Of a stretch of 24,571 nt of DNA, positions 1 through 8,019 are shown piece after piece. This DNA comes from an uncultured Collinsella sp. (GTDB lineage Bacteria; Actinomycetota; Coriobacteriia; Coriobacteriales; Coriobacteriaceae), in NCBI GenBank assembly GCA_900754385.1, contig CAAECP010000158.1, positions 1-24,571 of the forward strand. The letters are read 5' to 3'. A program made the position numbers and the translations under genes. The notes beneath the pieces are model-generated. The model was not told the origin of the DNA. It made no database searches and saw only the letters and a list, made by a program, of their open reading frames with translations. The stretch's first letter is position 1. Every line of letters starts with the position of its first letter.

Positions 1-39
1 AAAGCAAACCGTGGCCGGCCCTTCGCCTTACGTACCACC

Positions 40-117
40 ATTGGGAACTTTGGCTGATACTTTGAAAGCAATGAGGCTTTTGTTGACAGGGCCTTTGAGC
101 CCGATTGGGAACTTTGG
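40..117. repeat. Short direct repeat pair (14 bp, 64-bp offset)
   Basis: The 14-base word ATTGGGAACTTTGG occurs at 40-53 and again at 104-117. The sequence around both copies is rich in CTTTG and TTTGG words. A small hairpin (GGGC, 6-base loop, GCCC) lies at 89-102 between them. The stretch 1-203 holds no gene that I can support. It may be a fragment of a dispersed intergenic repeat cut by the window edge, but I cannot confirm that other copies exist elsewhere in the genome. Confidence 0.5.
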
Positions 118-129
118 GACCGCCTTAAA
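113..129. repeat. Left copy of imperfect repeat flanking the nitroreductase
   Basis: TTTGGGAC-C-GCCTTAAA here matches TTTGGGAC-AT-GCCTTAAA at 738-755, just past the nitroreductase stop codon. The two copies differ by one substitution and one inserted base within a 17-18 base word and are in the same orientation. This copy overlaps the end of the 14-bp repeat at 104-117. Confidence 0.4.
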
Positions 130-203
130 CGTTTGGCTGGATCGGGCTTTGGGTACCCTTTGTTTTGCTTTGGGTTGATACACTGAATTTGGAGGGCTTG
201 GTT

Positions 204-734
204 GTGAGTTATTTGGATCTGGCTCGGGGTCGGTATTCTTGTCGTGAGTTTGAAGATCGGGCTGTGGAGCAGGCTGTGGTGGATGCCATTGTTGAGGCTG
301 GGCGTATTGCTCCTTCTGCTTGTAATAACCATCCAACCCGTGTGATGGTGTTGGATACGCCTGAGCTTCTGGAGAAGGCTGCTGCTTGTCAGCCTCGGTT
401 TGCTCGTGATGGGTCTATCTTTGGGGCTCCGCTTGTCTTCCTTATTTGCAGCGTTACCGATGACGCTTGGGTGCGCCCGTATGATCAGATGAATTCCAGC
501 GAAATCGATACGTCCATCGTGTGTGATCAGATGATGATGGAGGCCACCGAGCAGGGCCTGGGAACGTGCTGGGTATGCCATTTTAAGCCTGAGGTGGCAC
601 AAGAACAGTTCAATCTGTCCAAGGGCGTCTATCCCTATCACATGCTCGTCTGTGGCTATCCTGCCGACCACATCGCCGATCCCGAGCATCGCGAGGCCCG
701 CACCATTCCCCTCCCCGACTTCCTCCTCAAGTAG
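204..734 (+). CDS. Nitroreductase family protein (putative FMN-dependent oxidoreductase)
   Basis: This encodes a 176-residue protein of the nitroreductase family: small, usually dimeric flavoenzymes that reduce nitro compounds, quinones or other acceptors with NAD(P)H. The N-terminus (about residues 8-20, GRYSCREFEDRAV) matches the family's FMN-phosphate binding segment. It is followed by the APSACNNHP segment (36-44) and an internal helix with EATEQGLGTCWV (113-124), typical of the fold. The GTG start at 204 is chosen because GGAGGG lies seven bases upstream; an in-frame ATG at 165 lacks a ribosome site. The true substrate is unknown. It is the only plus-strand gene here, convergent with divIVA. 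Its first 75 or so codons end mostly in T or G, whereas the last 40 end mostly in C, an odd internal shift. Family assignment is firm; function is not. Confidence 0.85.
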   Translation: MSYLDLARGRYSCREFEDRAVEQAVVDAIVEAGRIAPSACNNHPTRVMVLDTPELLEKAAACQPRFARDGSIFGAPLVFLICSVTDDAWVRPYDQMNSSEIDTSIVCDQMMMEATEQGLGTCWVCHFKPEVAQEQFNLSKGVYPYHMLVCGYPADHIADPEHREARTIPLPDFLLK

Positions 735-737
735 ATT

Positions 738-755
738 TTTGGGACATGCCTTAAA
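738..755. repeat. Right copy of imperfect repeat flanking the nitroreductase
   Basis: TTTGGGACATGCCTTAAA begins four bases after the nitroreductase stop codon and matches 113-129 in the same orientation. The remainder of the 735-844 gap shows nothing else recognisable. Confidence 0.4.
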
Positions 756-844
756 GCCTACCCTTGACCGTTCATCCGTTCGCCGAGTTCTGCGCCACTA
801 TGTGCAGGGCTTGGTTTTTATGTTACGCACCCCGGCACAGTCAT

Positions 845-874
845 AAAAAAGGACCCGCAAGCTGCGGGTCCTTT
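845..874. terminator. Bidirectional intrinsic terminator between nitroreductase and divIVA
   Basis: A 12-bp perfect stem (848-859 pairing with 863-874, core GGACCCGCA) closes a 3-base loop. On the minus strand it is followed by a run of six T (845-850, part of it within the stem), so it ends the divIVA transcript. On the plus strand the stem is followed by TTTCT and could also end the nitroreductase transcript. The convergent gene arrangement fits a shared terminator. Confidence 0.85.
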
Positions 875-900
875 CTAGGCACTAAATTGTAGGCCGAATG

Positions 901-1575
901 TTAGTCCAGGTCGTCGGCAGCAAAGTTGTCGATCGGGGCAAAGGGATCGGCCACGGGGACAACCGGGTCAGCGCCGGGCAGCGGCTCGGCGGGAACAGTC
1001 ACTGCAGGAGAAGCGGCAGAACCGACCGGCGTGGAGGCCATGAGGTCGGCCGGGAAGGAGTTCTGGGCATCGTCCATGAAGTGCTGGATGAGCTTAAGAT
1101 ACTCGGCCTTGAACTCCTCACGGGAAGCCTTGAGACGATCGATCTCCTCGAGCTCGGCCTGCTTCTCAGTCAGAGCCTGGCGGATAACCTCGCGAGCCTT
1201 GGCGTCAGCCTCGTTGCGGATACGCTCAGCGTTCTCGTTGGCATCGTTAACGATGGTCTCAGCGGTCTGCTGGGCAGCGATCAGGGCAGCGGAAATCTGG
1301 CGCTCCTGAGCGGAGAAGTCAGGGGCGGGAGCAGCCACGGGGGCGGCAGGAACGGCCTGGTCGGCGGTAGCCCGAGCCTGGGCAAGCTGAGCCTGTGCAT
1401 CGGCAAGCTGCTGCTCGGTAGCAGTCAGACGACCCTTAAGGTCAACGATCTTAGCGAGCATAGCGTCAACCTCGGAGGACAGCGTCTCCAAGAAGACGTC
1501 GACCTCAGCAGGATCGTAGCCACGCTTGGCCTCAGAGAAAGTCTGAGCCTGGATGTCTGCAGGGGTAATAGCCAT
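901..1575 (-). CDS. divIVA: DivIVA/Wag31-type polar growth and division scaffold
   Basis: DivIVA proteins are coiled-coil scaffolds that bind curved membrane at poles and septa and recruit partners for growth or division. This 224-residue protein has the typical N-terminal membrane-binding domain (residues 1-35) with the conserved RGYDPAEVDVFL segment at 18-29. A first coiled coil (about 30-72), an Ala/Pro linker (74-86), a longer coiled coil (88-170) and a Pro/Ala/Asp-rich disordered tail follow. The ATG at 1575 has AAGGAG seven bases upstream. It lies 61 bases downstream of yggT and is the last gene of the yggS-sepF-yggT-divIVA run, ending at the terminator 845-874. No separate promoter is obvious in the 61-base gap. 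Confidence 0.93.
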   Translation of the reverse strand: MAITPADIQAQTFSEAKRGYDPAEVDVFLETLSSEVDAMLAKIVDLKGRLTATEQQLADAQAQLAQARATADQAVPAAPVAAPAPDFSAQERQISAALIAAQQTAETIVNDANENAERIRNEADAKAREVIRQALTEKQAELEEIDRLKASREEFKAEYLKLIQHFMDDAQNSFPADLMASTPVGSAASPAVTVPAEPLPGADPVVPVADPFAPIDNFAADDLD

Positions 1576-1636
1576 AACAAGTCTCCTTTTTCATCGCCTC
1601 GGCGCTACACGCCCGACGTAAGTTACTAAGTCAGTT

Positions 1637-1918
1637 CTACACGAGTATACCTATAAGAAGCTGCAGAACCAGCCTCTGCACCAACTGCAACGCAATAATC
1701 GCAACGACCGGCGAAAAATCGATACCGCCCATCGGCGGGATGAAACGACGGAACAGGTTGAGCCACGGACCGCACACGCTATCAAGCACCGCGGCAATAT
1801 CCTGAAGCAAACCACCCTGCTTCATGGGAATCCACGTCATAAAGCAGTAGACGACAATGAGCGTGGAATAGAAGTTGAACAGCGTGTTGACCAGCTGGAC
1901 GATAGTGTAGATGTTGAT
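1637..1918 (-). CDS. yggT: YggT family membrane protein, apparent ATC start
   Basis: YggT (YlmG) proteins are small integral membrane proteins of unclear role, commonly encoded next to sepF and linked to division or membrane organisation. From the proposed start the protein has 93 residues, with a first membrane helix at about 5-25, the family segment WLNLFRRFIPPMGGIDFSP (52-70) and a second helix at about 70-92. The first ATG in frame (1840) would remove the first helix and leave 67 residues. No ATG, GTG or TTG exists upstream of it before the in-frame TAA at 1940-1942. A clear GAGGAG (1925-1930) sits six bases before an ATC codon at 1916-1918, which would give an N-terminus reading M-N-I-Y-T-I-V. 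The ATC start is therefore an inference from the ribosome site and the family length. The family call is secure. Confidence 0.8.
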   Translation of the reverse strand: MNIYTIVQLVNTLFNFYSTLIVVYCFMTWIPMKQGGLLQDIAAVLDSVCGPWLNLFRRFIPPMGGIDFSPVVAIIALQLVQRLVLQLLIGILV

Positions 1919-1924
1919 GGGAAT

Positions 1925-1930
1925 CTCCTC
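1925..1930 (-). promoter_or_regulatory. Shine-Dalgarno site that fixes the yggT start
   Basis: GAGGAG on the minus strand lies between the sepF stop (1940-1942) and the yggT coding frame. The only codon at a suitable distance is ATC at 1916-1918 (spacing six). The ATT at 1922-1924 directly abuts the site and is too close. Confidence 0.65.
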
Positions 1931-1939
1931 GTCTTGTCT

Positions 1940-2662
1940 TTACTTAAGGTAGCCGTCGGCACGAAGCTTCTTGAGATCGGAATCTTTGACCTCGCAACCG
2001 GCGGGCAGCACCATGAACACGCGGTCGCCCACCTCCTTGACCGTGGCGCCCAGACCGCAGGCAAAGCCGTAAGAGAAGTCCAAGACGCGCTTGGCAACTT
2101 CGGTGCGTACGCCCACAAAAATCAGTGCGACAGGCTGCTTGGTGCGAACGCGGCGCACCACGGTCTCCACGTCGTCATAGCTCTCGGGGCGCAGGACATA
2201 GGCCGGCAGCTGCGGCGTGGCGTTGATGATATTGCTCGCATAGGCCGAGGCATCGCTCGGTGCAGGCGCGGGCGCAGCGGCGGCACGGGCGCGGGTGTTC
2301 TCGGCGTAGCTCGACGGCGTGTCATAGGCACCGGGACGATAACCGCTCGCAACACTGTCCTGCGAGCGCGAAGGCGGGTTATACGTCGTGGCATGGCGAG
2401 AGTCATCGCCGACCAGCTGCCCGGAGCGTGTATACACGGCAACCGACTCAGCTTCACCACGGCGCGTCTGACCAAGCAGGCCGTTGCTCGGCTCGTCTTG
2501 GGTGTAGAAGCCCTCGCCCGAAGCTCCGCTGTAGCCGTTGCCCTGATAGCCATCGTCATAGCCGTCATCGTAGCCGTAGTCGTCGTCCTGGCCATAACCC
2601 TGGTCGTAACCCTGCTGGCCGCCCAGGTGCATCTTATTTTTAATCTCGTCAAGGAAGCCCAT
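1940..2662 (-). CDS. sepF: SepF, membrane anchor for FtsZ
   Basis: SepF binds the membrane through an N-terminal amphipathic helix and binds the FtsZ C-terminal tail through its core. It tethers the Z-ring in bacteria that lack FtsA, as appears to be the case here. The protein has 240 residues. The start MGFLDEIKNKM is the membrane helix. Residues 14-53 are a Gly/Tyr/Asp-rich stretch with eight Tyr and nine acidic but no basic residues. A long disordered linker follows to about 150, and the SepF core is at about 158-240 (YVLRPESYDDVETVV onward). The ATG at 2662 is preferred because it opens the conserved helix and has AGAGGA upstream; the frame runs 17 codons further up without family support. 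It ends in TAA in the same frame as yggT. The gap to yggS is 60 bases. Confidence 0.93.
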   Translation of the reverse strand: MGFLDEIKNKMHLGGQQGYDQGYGQDDDYGYDDGYDDGYQGNGYSGASGEGFYTQDEPSNGLLGQTRRGEAESVAVYTRSGQLVGDDSRHATTYNPPSRSQDSVASGYRPGAYDTPSSYAENTRARAAAAPAPAPSDASAYASNIINATPQLPAYVLRPESYDDVETVVRRVRTKQPVALIFVGVRTEVAKRVLDFSYGFACGLGATVKEVGDRVFMVLPAGCEVKDSDLKKLRADGYLK

Positions 2663-2722
2663 GGTTGTGTCCTCTCGCGGTTTAGTGCAGGCGCCCCGAT
2701 AATCAGTGCGCACTTCAGAGCC

Positions 2723-3460
2723 TTATTTTACTGCAAACTCCGGGCTAAATACTACCCTGCCCAGGCGAACGAGCGTAGAGCCCTCCTCAAGGGCAGGCTC
2801 AAAGTCTTCGCTCATGCCGCAGGAAAGCTCAGGCAGGTTCAAATCGGGATGCGCCGCCTCCAGCTCATCCCTCAGCTCACGAAGCCCCGCAAAGGTGCGG
2901 CGTGCCACATCCTTATTCCCCCGGGGCGCCATAGTCATAAGCCCCTGTACGCAAATTCCCTCAAGTTCCGCAAGCTCACCCGCGGCGGCGCGAATCTCAT
3001 CGGGCGAAAAGCCTCCCTTCGACTCCTCACCACTTACATTGACCTCAATGAGCACACGCTGGGGGCCGGCGAGCTCGCCTGCCTCAATCTTGCGGACAGC
3101 ACGGCTCGAGATCGCCTGCGCCAGATGCATCGAACCCACCGAGTGAATCAGCTCGGCTGAGCCCAGCACCGCATTGATCTTATTGGTCTGCAGGTTGCCG
3201 ATCATATCGAAGCGCACCTCGGGCAGCTCCGGATGCTCCGCCAGACCCGTGAGCTTGCGAACCAGCTCCTGCGGGCGGTTCTCGGCAAAATGGCGATACC
3301 CCGCCTGGATGGCGGCAACGGTCTCATCGACACCAACGGTCTTGGACACGGCAATGAGGCGCGCGGCGTCATGGGGACGGCCCGCGCGATCGAGCGCCGC
3401 ATAAAAACGTTCCAGAATCTGCTCGCGGCGAGCGCGCATCAAGTCCAAATAGTTATCCAT
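2723..3460 (-). CDS. yggS: YggS family PLP homeostasis protein
   Basis: YggS/PLPBP proteins bind pyridoxal 5'-phosphate, have no known catalytic activity, and buffer vitamin B6 and amino acid pools in the cytoplasm. The 245-residue product is of normal length for the family. LIAVSKT places the PLP lysine at K40. Other family landmarks are FAENRPQEL (59-66), MIGNLQTNK (86-94) and the C-terminal GMSEDF region with phosphate-binding character. The ATG at 3460 has GGAGGC eight bases upstream; an extension to 3544 is possible in frame but unsupported. yggS next to sepF is a conserved arrangement in Gram-positive bacteria. Here it follows phoU after 119 bases containing a hairpin, so it probably needs its own promoter, which I could not identify. 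Confidence 0.93.
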   Translation of the reverse strand: MDNYLDLMRARREQILERFYAALDRAGRPHDAARLIAVSKTVGVDETVAAIQAGYRHFAENRPQELVRKLTGLAEHPELPEVRFDMIGNLQTNKINAVLGSAELIHSVGSMHLAQAISSRAVRKIEAGELAGPQRVLIEVNVSGEESKGGFSPDEIRAAAGELAELEGICVQGLMTMAPRGNKDVARRTFAGLRELRDELEAAHPDLNLPELSCGMSEDFEPALEEGSTLVRLGRVVFSPEFAVK

Positions 3461-3510
3461 TGCCAATCGCCTCCGCTGACAGCCAAACAAGTAGTCCCAT
3501 GCTAACGCAA

Positions 3511-3542
3511 GAGCGCGGCCCCGCATGTGCAAGGCCGCGCTC
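3511..3542 (-). terminator. Stem-loop after phoU, probable terminator of the pst operon
   Basis: A 10-bp GC-rich stem (GAGCGCGGCC at 3511-3520 with its complement at 3533-3542) closes a 12-base loop, 38 bases past the phoU stop on the minus strand. The sequence following on the minus strand (TTGCGTT) is only weakly T-rich. It may therefore be an imperfect intrinsic terminator or a transcript-end stabilising hairpin. Confidence 0.5.
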
Positions 3543-3579
3543 ACTTAGGTATTTACAATCTTTCGACGAACGGGATTAC

Positions 3580-4437
3580 TTACTCCTCGTCGTCCTCGCC
3601 ATCGTCCTCATCCTCAAGATGATCGAGCAGATAGCGAAGACCCTCGCCGACCTCGTTAACGGGCACCTTGGCAACGTAGCGAGCGTCGACGGCGGGCCTC
3701 ATGATAACGCCCTCGCCCGAAGGCACGCGCATGCTCTCGAGCTCATCCTCATCAGTGCGGGCGATATCGCCGGCATTCATACGCTGACCAGTCAACAGGA
3801 AAGTCAGACGGCAAGCGGCATCGATGGAAATCGAGGCGATGCGATCGAGGTAGCGCGAAACCATGATGGCGCGGCGCAGGTCGTCATAGTTGCTGTCGTC
3901 GTCCATAAAGTCGCCCGTATCCATACGGTTAAAGGTGCGGAAGAACTTCTCGTAAGCGGCGTGCACCGGCTCGTCCTCGACGGCCAGGTTGCAGATGATG
4001 GACATGTCATTGGTGACGAGCGCAGAAAGCGAAGAGCCCAGCACCTGGTAGACGGCCTCAGCCTCGGCCTCGACCGTGCCGACAAGCTCCTTGGGCAGCG
4101 AGATGTCGGCCTTGATCATATGACGCGTGGCGCGGCAAATCTGGCGAACCTTATCGGTCATGCGCTGCAGGTTAAAGTCGACGTAGATGATCGTCTGCAG
4201 CAAGCGGAAGTCGGAGGCGACCGGTGACTGCGTGGCAATCAGGTTGTAGCAGACGGCCTCCAGGTTGGCGCAGCGTGCGTCAATCGAAAGCGTGCGCTTC
4301 TTGGTCTTGGTGGCGAGCTTGCGGTCGTCGGTCACATAGGCCTTCACGGCATCGTGGAGGGCCAGATCGACGGCCTCGTAGATGCTCAGCATCTCGTGAC
4401 GGGCCTCGATGAGCTGACGGGAAAACAGTTTGCGCAT
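3580..4437 (-). CDS. phoU: PhoU phosphate signalling regulator
   Basis: PhoU is a cytoplasmic helical protein that links the Pst transporter to the PhoR sensor kinase and restrains phosphate uptake and Pho regulon expression when phosphate is plentiful. The 285 residues contain two PhoU repeats. The first has DFNLQRMTDKVRQI at about 87-100 and the second has SRYLDRIASISIDAA, both matching the family's metal-binding helix pattern. It is longer than the usual 220-240 residues because of a C-terminal extension ending in a strongly acidic tail. GGAG lies upstream of the ATG at 4437. It is the last gene of the pst block, 92 bases after pstB. Confidence 0.92.
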   Translation of the reverse strand: MRKLFSRQLIEARHEMLSIYEAVDLALHDAVKAYVTDDRKLATKTKKRTLSIDARCANLEAVCYNLIATQSPVASDFRLLQTIIYVDFNLQRMTDKVRQICRATRHMIKADISLPKELVGTVEAEAEAVYQVLGSSLSALVTNDMSIICNLAVEDEPVHAAYEKFFRTFNRMDTGDFMDDDSNYDDLRRAIMVSRYLDRIASISIDAACRLTFLLTGQRMNAGDIARTDEDELESMRVPSGEGVIMRPAVDARYVAKVPVNEVGEGLRYLLDHLEDEDDGEDDEE

Positions 4438-4529
4438 GGTTCACTCCAATCAGTTGGGTGCGGTCATGCCGCCCGCACAGTGAATACGCACCGGACCAGA
4501 TCCGATCGGCTTGGGACTAGTCGCACCGA

Positions 4530-5333
<804 letters not shown>

Positions 5334-5345
5334 GGGACTCCTTAA

Positions 5346-6251
5346 CTAGCGACGCTTGCGCGACAGGAAGCGCGCAAACAGGTTGAAGGCCAGAATGATC
5401 ACCATCAGCAAGAGCGCGGTGCCGTAGGCTGCGTTCATGTTGATGCCGTCGTTGGCAAGCAGATACAGGTGAACCGTCATGGGGCGGCCGGAATCGAGCG
5501 GCGAAATAGGTAGATTGATGGCCTGGCCCATGGTGTAAAGTACAACCGCGGTCTCGCCGATGGCACGGCCGATGGCAAGGACGATGCCGGTGGCGATGCG
5601 GCCAAAGGCGGAAGGAAGCACGATCTTGGAAACGACCTGCCACTTAGTGGCGCCCAAGCCATATGCGCCCCAACGGATATAGCGCGGCACGGCGCGAATA
5701 GCCTCCTCGGTGGTGCGCATGACGATAGGCAGCATCAGAAGCGCCAGCGCCAGGGCAGCCGAGACCATCGAAAGGCCCAGGCCCATGGCCTCGACAAACA
5801 AGGCGTAGCCAAAGAGACCCATAACGATGGAGGGCACCGAGGCCAAAGCATCGGCAGCATAACGGATGAGCTCGACGACCTTGCCCTGTTTGGCGTACTC
5901 GGCCAGATAGACGGCCGCTAGCACGGCGACCGGCGTACAGATGAGCATGGCGAGCGCCGTCACGTAGATGGTCGAGACAATCGTAGGCCAAATGCCGCCC
6001 TCGGCGTTGACACCCTGGGGCCAACCGAAGATAAAGTCGAGCGAAATATGCGGTAAGCCATTAACAACCACGTAGGCGATGATAGCGACCAGCACAAGCG
6101 TGGTGATGTAGGCCGCGGCGCGGAACACGCCGAGCATGATCTTGTTTGACAGGTCCTTGTTGATACGGCCCTTCTTACCGTGGGAAAGGGCACGCTTGAT
6201 GCGCTCGCGCGACGAGGTCGTATCGACCGTCGTGTCAACGGAATCGGACAT
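5346..6251 (-). CDS. pstA: Phosphate ABC transporter permease PstA
   Basis: PstA is one of the two membrane subunits that form the phosphate channel. The 301-residue protein has a charged cytoplasmic N-terminus (1-37), a first membrane helix at about 40-63, and five further hydrophobic segments. The EAA loop that docks PstB is at about 182-206 (EEAIRAVPRYIRWGAYGLGA and onward). The C-terminus is basic (SRKRR). It starts three bases after the pstC stop, with a G-rich ribosome site (GAGGGGG) inside the end of pstC, so translation is probably coupled. Confidence 0.96.
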   Translation of the reverse strand: MSDSVDTTVDTTSSRERIKRALSHGKKGRINKDLSNKIMLGVFRAAAYITTLVLVAIIAYVVVNGLPHISLDFIFGWPQGVNAEGGIWPTIVSTIYVTALAMLICTPVAVLAAVYLAEYAKQGKVVELIRYAADALASVPSIVMGLFGYALFVEAMGLGLSMVSAALALALLMLPIVMRTTEEAIRAVPRYIRWGAYGLGATKWQVVSKIVLPSAFGRIATGIVLAIGRAIGETAVVLYTMGQAINLPISPLDSGRPMTVHLYLLANDGINMNAAYGTALLLMVIILAFNLFARFLSRKRR

Positions 6252-6254
6252 AGC

Positions 6255-7181
6255 CTACCCCCTCTTCTTCTTGGAAATCAGACGGACGATGCCCACCAGC
6301 ATGGCGGAGATGATAAACAGGACCACGCCCATGCCGAACAGAGCCGAGCGGTGCAGGCCCGAGGAATAGCTCATGTCGAGCGCGATCTGGCTCGTGAGCG
6401 TCGAGATGGGGCTCGCAATGCTGTCGGGAATAACCGGAGCGTTACCCACGACCATGAGCACGGCCATGGTCTCACCGATGGCACGGCCCATACCCAGCAC
6501 GATGGCATCAACGATACCCAGTTTGGCGGCAGGTAGCACGACCTTATAGATGGTCTGCCACTTAGTAGCACCCATGGCATACGATGCCTCGCGAATGCCC
6601 ATGGGAATGGAATTGAGGGCATCGATGGTAAGCGTCGTGATGGTAGGGACGATCATGATGGCGAGCACGAACCACGCTGTCAGCGCACCAAAACCAAGAC
6701 CACCGGTCAGTTGTGCGATAAACGGGCGGATGATGATCATGCCAAAGAAGCCGTAGATGATGGAGGGTATGCCCGCCAGCAGGTCAACGGCGGGGCTGAT
6801 GAGCTTGCGCACGCGCTTGCTGGCAATCTCGACCAGGTAAACGGCCGTACCCACGCCCAGCGGCACGCCCATGGCGAGCGCACCGACGGTCACCAGACCC
6901 GAGCCGGCAAGCAGCGACAAGATGCCGTAGTGGCCCTCGGAAGGCGCCCACGTAAAGCTAAAGAAGTCCGCCAGACCGATGTCAGTAAAGACGGGCAGCG
7001 CCGAGTACGTGGTAAAGACAAAAATCAGGATGACGGTAACGACCGCCAAGAACGCGCAGGCAAAGAAGATCCACTGCAGCGCCTTCTCCTTGATATAGGT
7101 ACTGCGCGATACGAGCGCCAGCTCGCGCTTCTTGGGCGTCTGAACATTCTGCTCAGTCTGGGAGTTTTCCTGTGCTTCCAT
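6255..7181 (-). CDS. pstC: Phosphate ABC transporter permease PstC
   Basis: PstC pairs with PstA to form the translocation path of the phosphate importer. From the ATG at 7181 it has 308 residues: a hydrophilic N-terminus rich in Gln/Glu (1-35), a first membrane helix at about 37-57, and an EAA loop at about 188-212 (ALNSIPMGIREASYAMGATK). The conserved GRAIGETMAVLM helix follows at about 232-243. The ATG is preferred over an in-frame GTG at 7190 because GGGGAG lies eight bases upstream of the ATG but directly touches the GTG. It is separated from the pstS stop by a single base. Confidence 0.96.
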   Translation of the reverse strand: MEAQENSQTEQNVQTPKKRELALVSRSTYIKEKALQWIFFACAFLAVVTVILIFVFTTYSALPVFTDIGLADFFSFTWAPSEGHYGILSLLAGSGLVTVGALAMGVPLGVGTAVYLVEIASKRVRKLISPAVDLLAGIPSIIYGFFGMIIIRPFIAQLTGGLGFGALTAWFVLAIMIVPTITTLTIDALNSIPMGIREASYAMGATKWQTIYKVVLPAAKLGIVDAIVLGMGRAIGETMAVLMVVGNAPVIPDSIASPISTLTSQIALDMSYSSGLHRSALFGMGVVLFIISAMLVGIVRLISKKKRG

Positions 7182-7182
7182 G

Positions 7183-8019
7183 CTACTCACTCCCCTTCTC
7201 GTCGTTGGTGACGGGAATAAAGCCCGCCTCGCGAATCTGCTTGTCCATCTTTTCGGACGTCACATAGTCGATGTAATCCTGCGCCTGCTGCGAAGGCGCA
7301 CCCTTCACAAAGAAGTAAAGGTCGCGCGAGATGGGATAGCCGCCACTCGCGACCGTCTTCTCGGACGCCTCAACATGATTGACCGAGACGGCCTTGACCG
7401 AGGTCTTGGCGTTGAGGCTATCGACGAAGCCCAGCGAAATGTAGCCGATGGCCCCACGCGAACGAGATACCACGTCGCGCACCTGGCCCGTACCCGAAAG
7501 AACAGCCGAGCGGCGATCGAACGGCGTGCCATCCATCACGATGGTACGGAAGGCCTCGCGCGTACCGGACGCCTCGTCTCGGTTGATGACCTGAATCCTC
7601 AGGTCCTCGCCACCGACCTCTTTCCAATTGGTAATCTTGCCGGCGTAGATATCGCGGAGCTGCTCGGTCGAGAGGTTATCGACCGGGTTATCGTCGTTCA
7701 CGATGACCGCGATACCGTCGTGGGCAATTACGATGGGGGTCAGGCCCAGATCCTGTTCGTCGGCATTGAGCCCACGGGAGGAGCTGGCGATATCGGCCGT
7801 TCCGGCGCTGACGGCCTCGATGCCAGCGGAAGAACCCAAACCGGAAACGAGCACGTCGATGCCGGTCTCCTCCTTAAAGCCCTCGGCCGCAATCTCGGCG
7901 ATAGGAAGGCAGGTCGTGGAGCCAGCGACGGTAATGGAAGAGGTAGAAGATCCCGAAGAACAGGCACACAGCGTAAGTGTAAGCACAGCGGCGCTCAGGA
8001 CCGATACGATCTTTCTCAT
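7183..8019 (-). CDS. pstS: Phosphate-binding lipoprotein PstS
   Basis: PstS captures phosphate outside the membrane and delivers it to PstC/PstA. The 278-residue precursor has a lipoprotein signal peptide: basic MRK, hydrophobic core 4-17, and lipobox L17-C-A-C20 with C20 as the lipidated residue, then a Ser/Gly linker. Ligand-binding segments are visible: GSTT (33-36), SSSR (79-82), HDG (100-102) and RDEASGTR (147-154). The ATG overlaps the pgeF stop codon in an ATGA, which points to coupled translation and places pgeF in the same operon. Confidence 0.96.
   Translation of the reverse strand: MRKIVSVLSAAVLTLTLCACSSGSSTSSITVAGSTTCLPIAEIAAEGFKEETGIDVLVSGLGSSAGIEAVSAGTADIASSSRGLNADEQDLGLTPIVIAHDGIAVIVNDDNPVDNLSTEQLRDIYAGKITNWKEVGGEDLRIQVINRDEASGTREAFRTIVMDGTPFDRRSAVLSGTGQVRDVVSRSRGAIGYISLGFVDSLNAKTSVKAVSVNHVEASEKTVASGGYPISRDLYFFVKGAPSQQAQDYIDYVTSEKMDKQIREAGFIPVTNDEKGSE

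Noticed and set aside
83..88. TTGACA resembling a -35 box upstream of the nitroreductase
   Set aside because: No -10-like hexamer occurs at 16-18 bases downstream (the sequence there is TTGGGA), and the gene start is more than 110 bases away.
28..336. A minus-strand frame of 102 codons with a Pro/Gln-rich product at the left edge
   Set aside because: It overlaps the nitroreductase 5' end in antisense. Its Pro/Gln-rich composition is what the GT-rich plus strand gives when reversed, and I saw no ribosome site.
1837..2118. An alternative minus-strand frame of 93 codons spanning the sepF-yggT junction
   Set aside because: Its translation is Ser/Arg/Trp-rich without membrane helices and is out of frame with both recognised genes.
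1934..3160. A 408-codon plus-strand open frame opposite sepF and yggS
   Set aside because: Low-complexity translation, no family resemblance, and fully antisense to two recognised genes.
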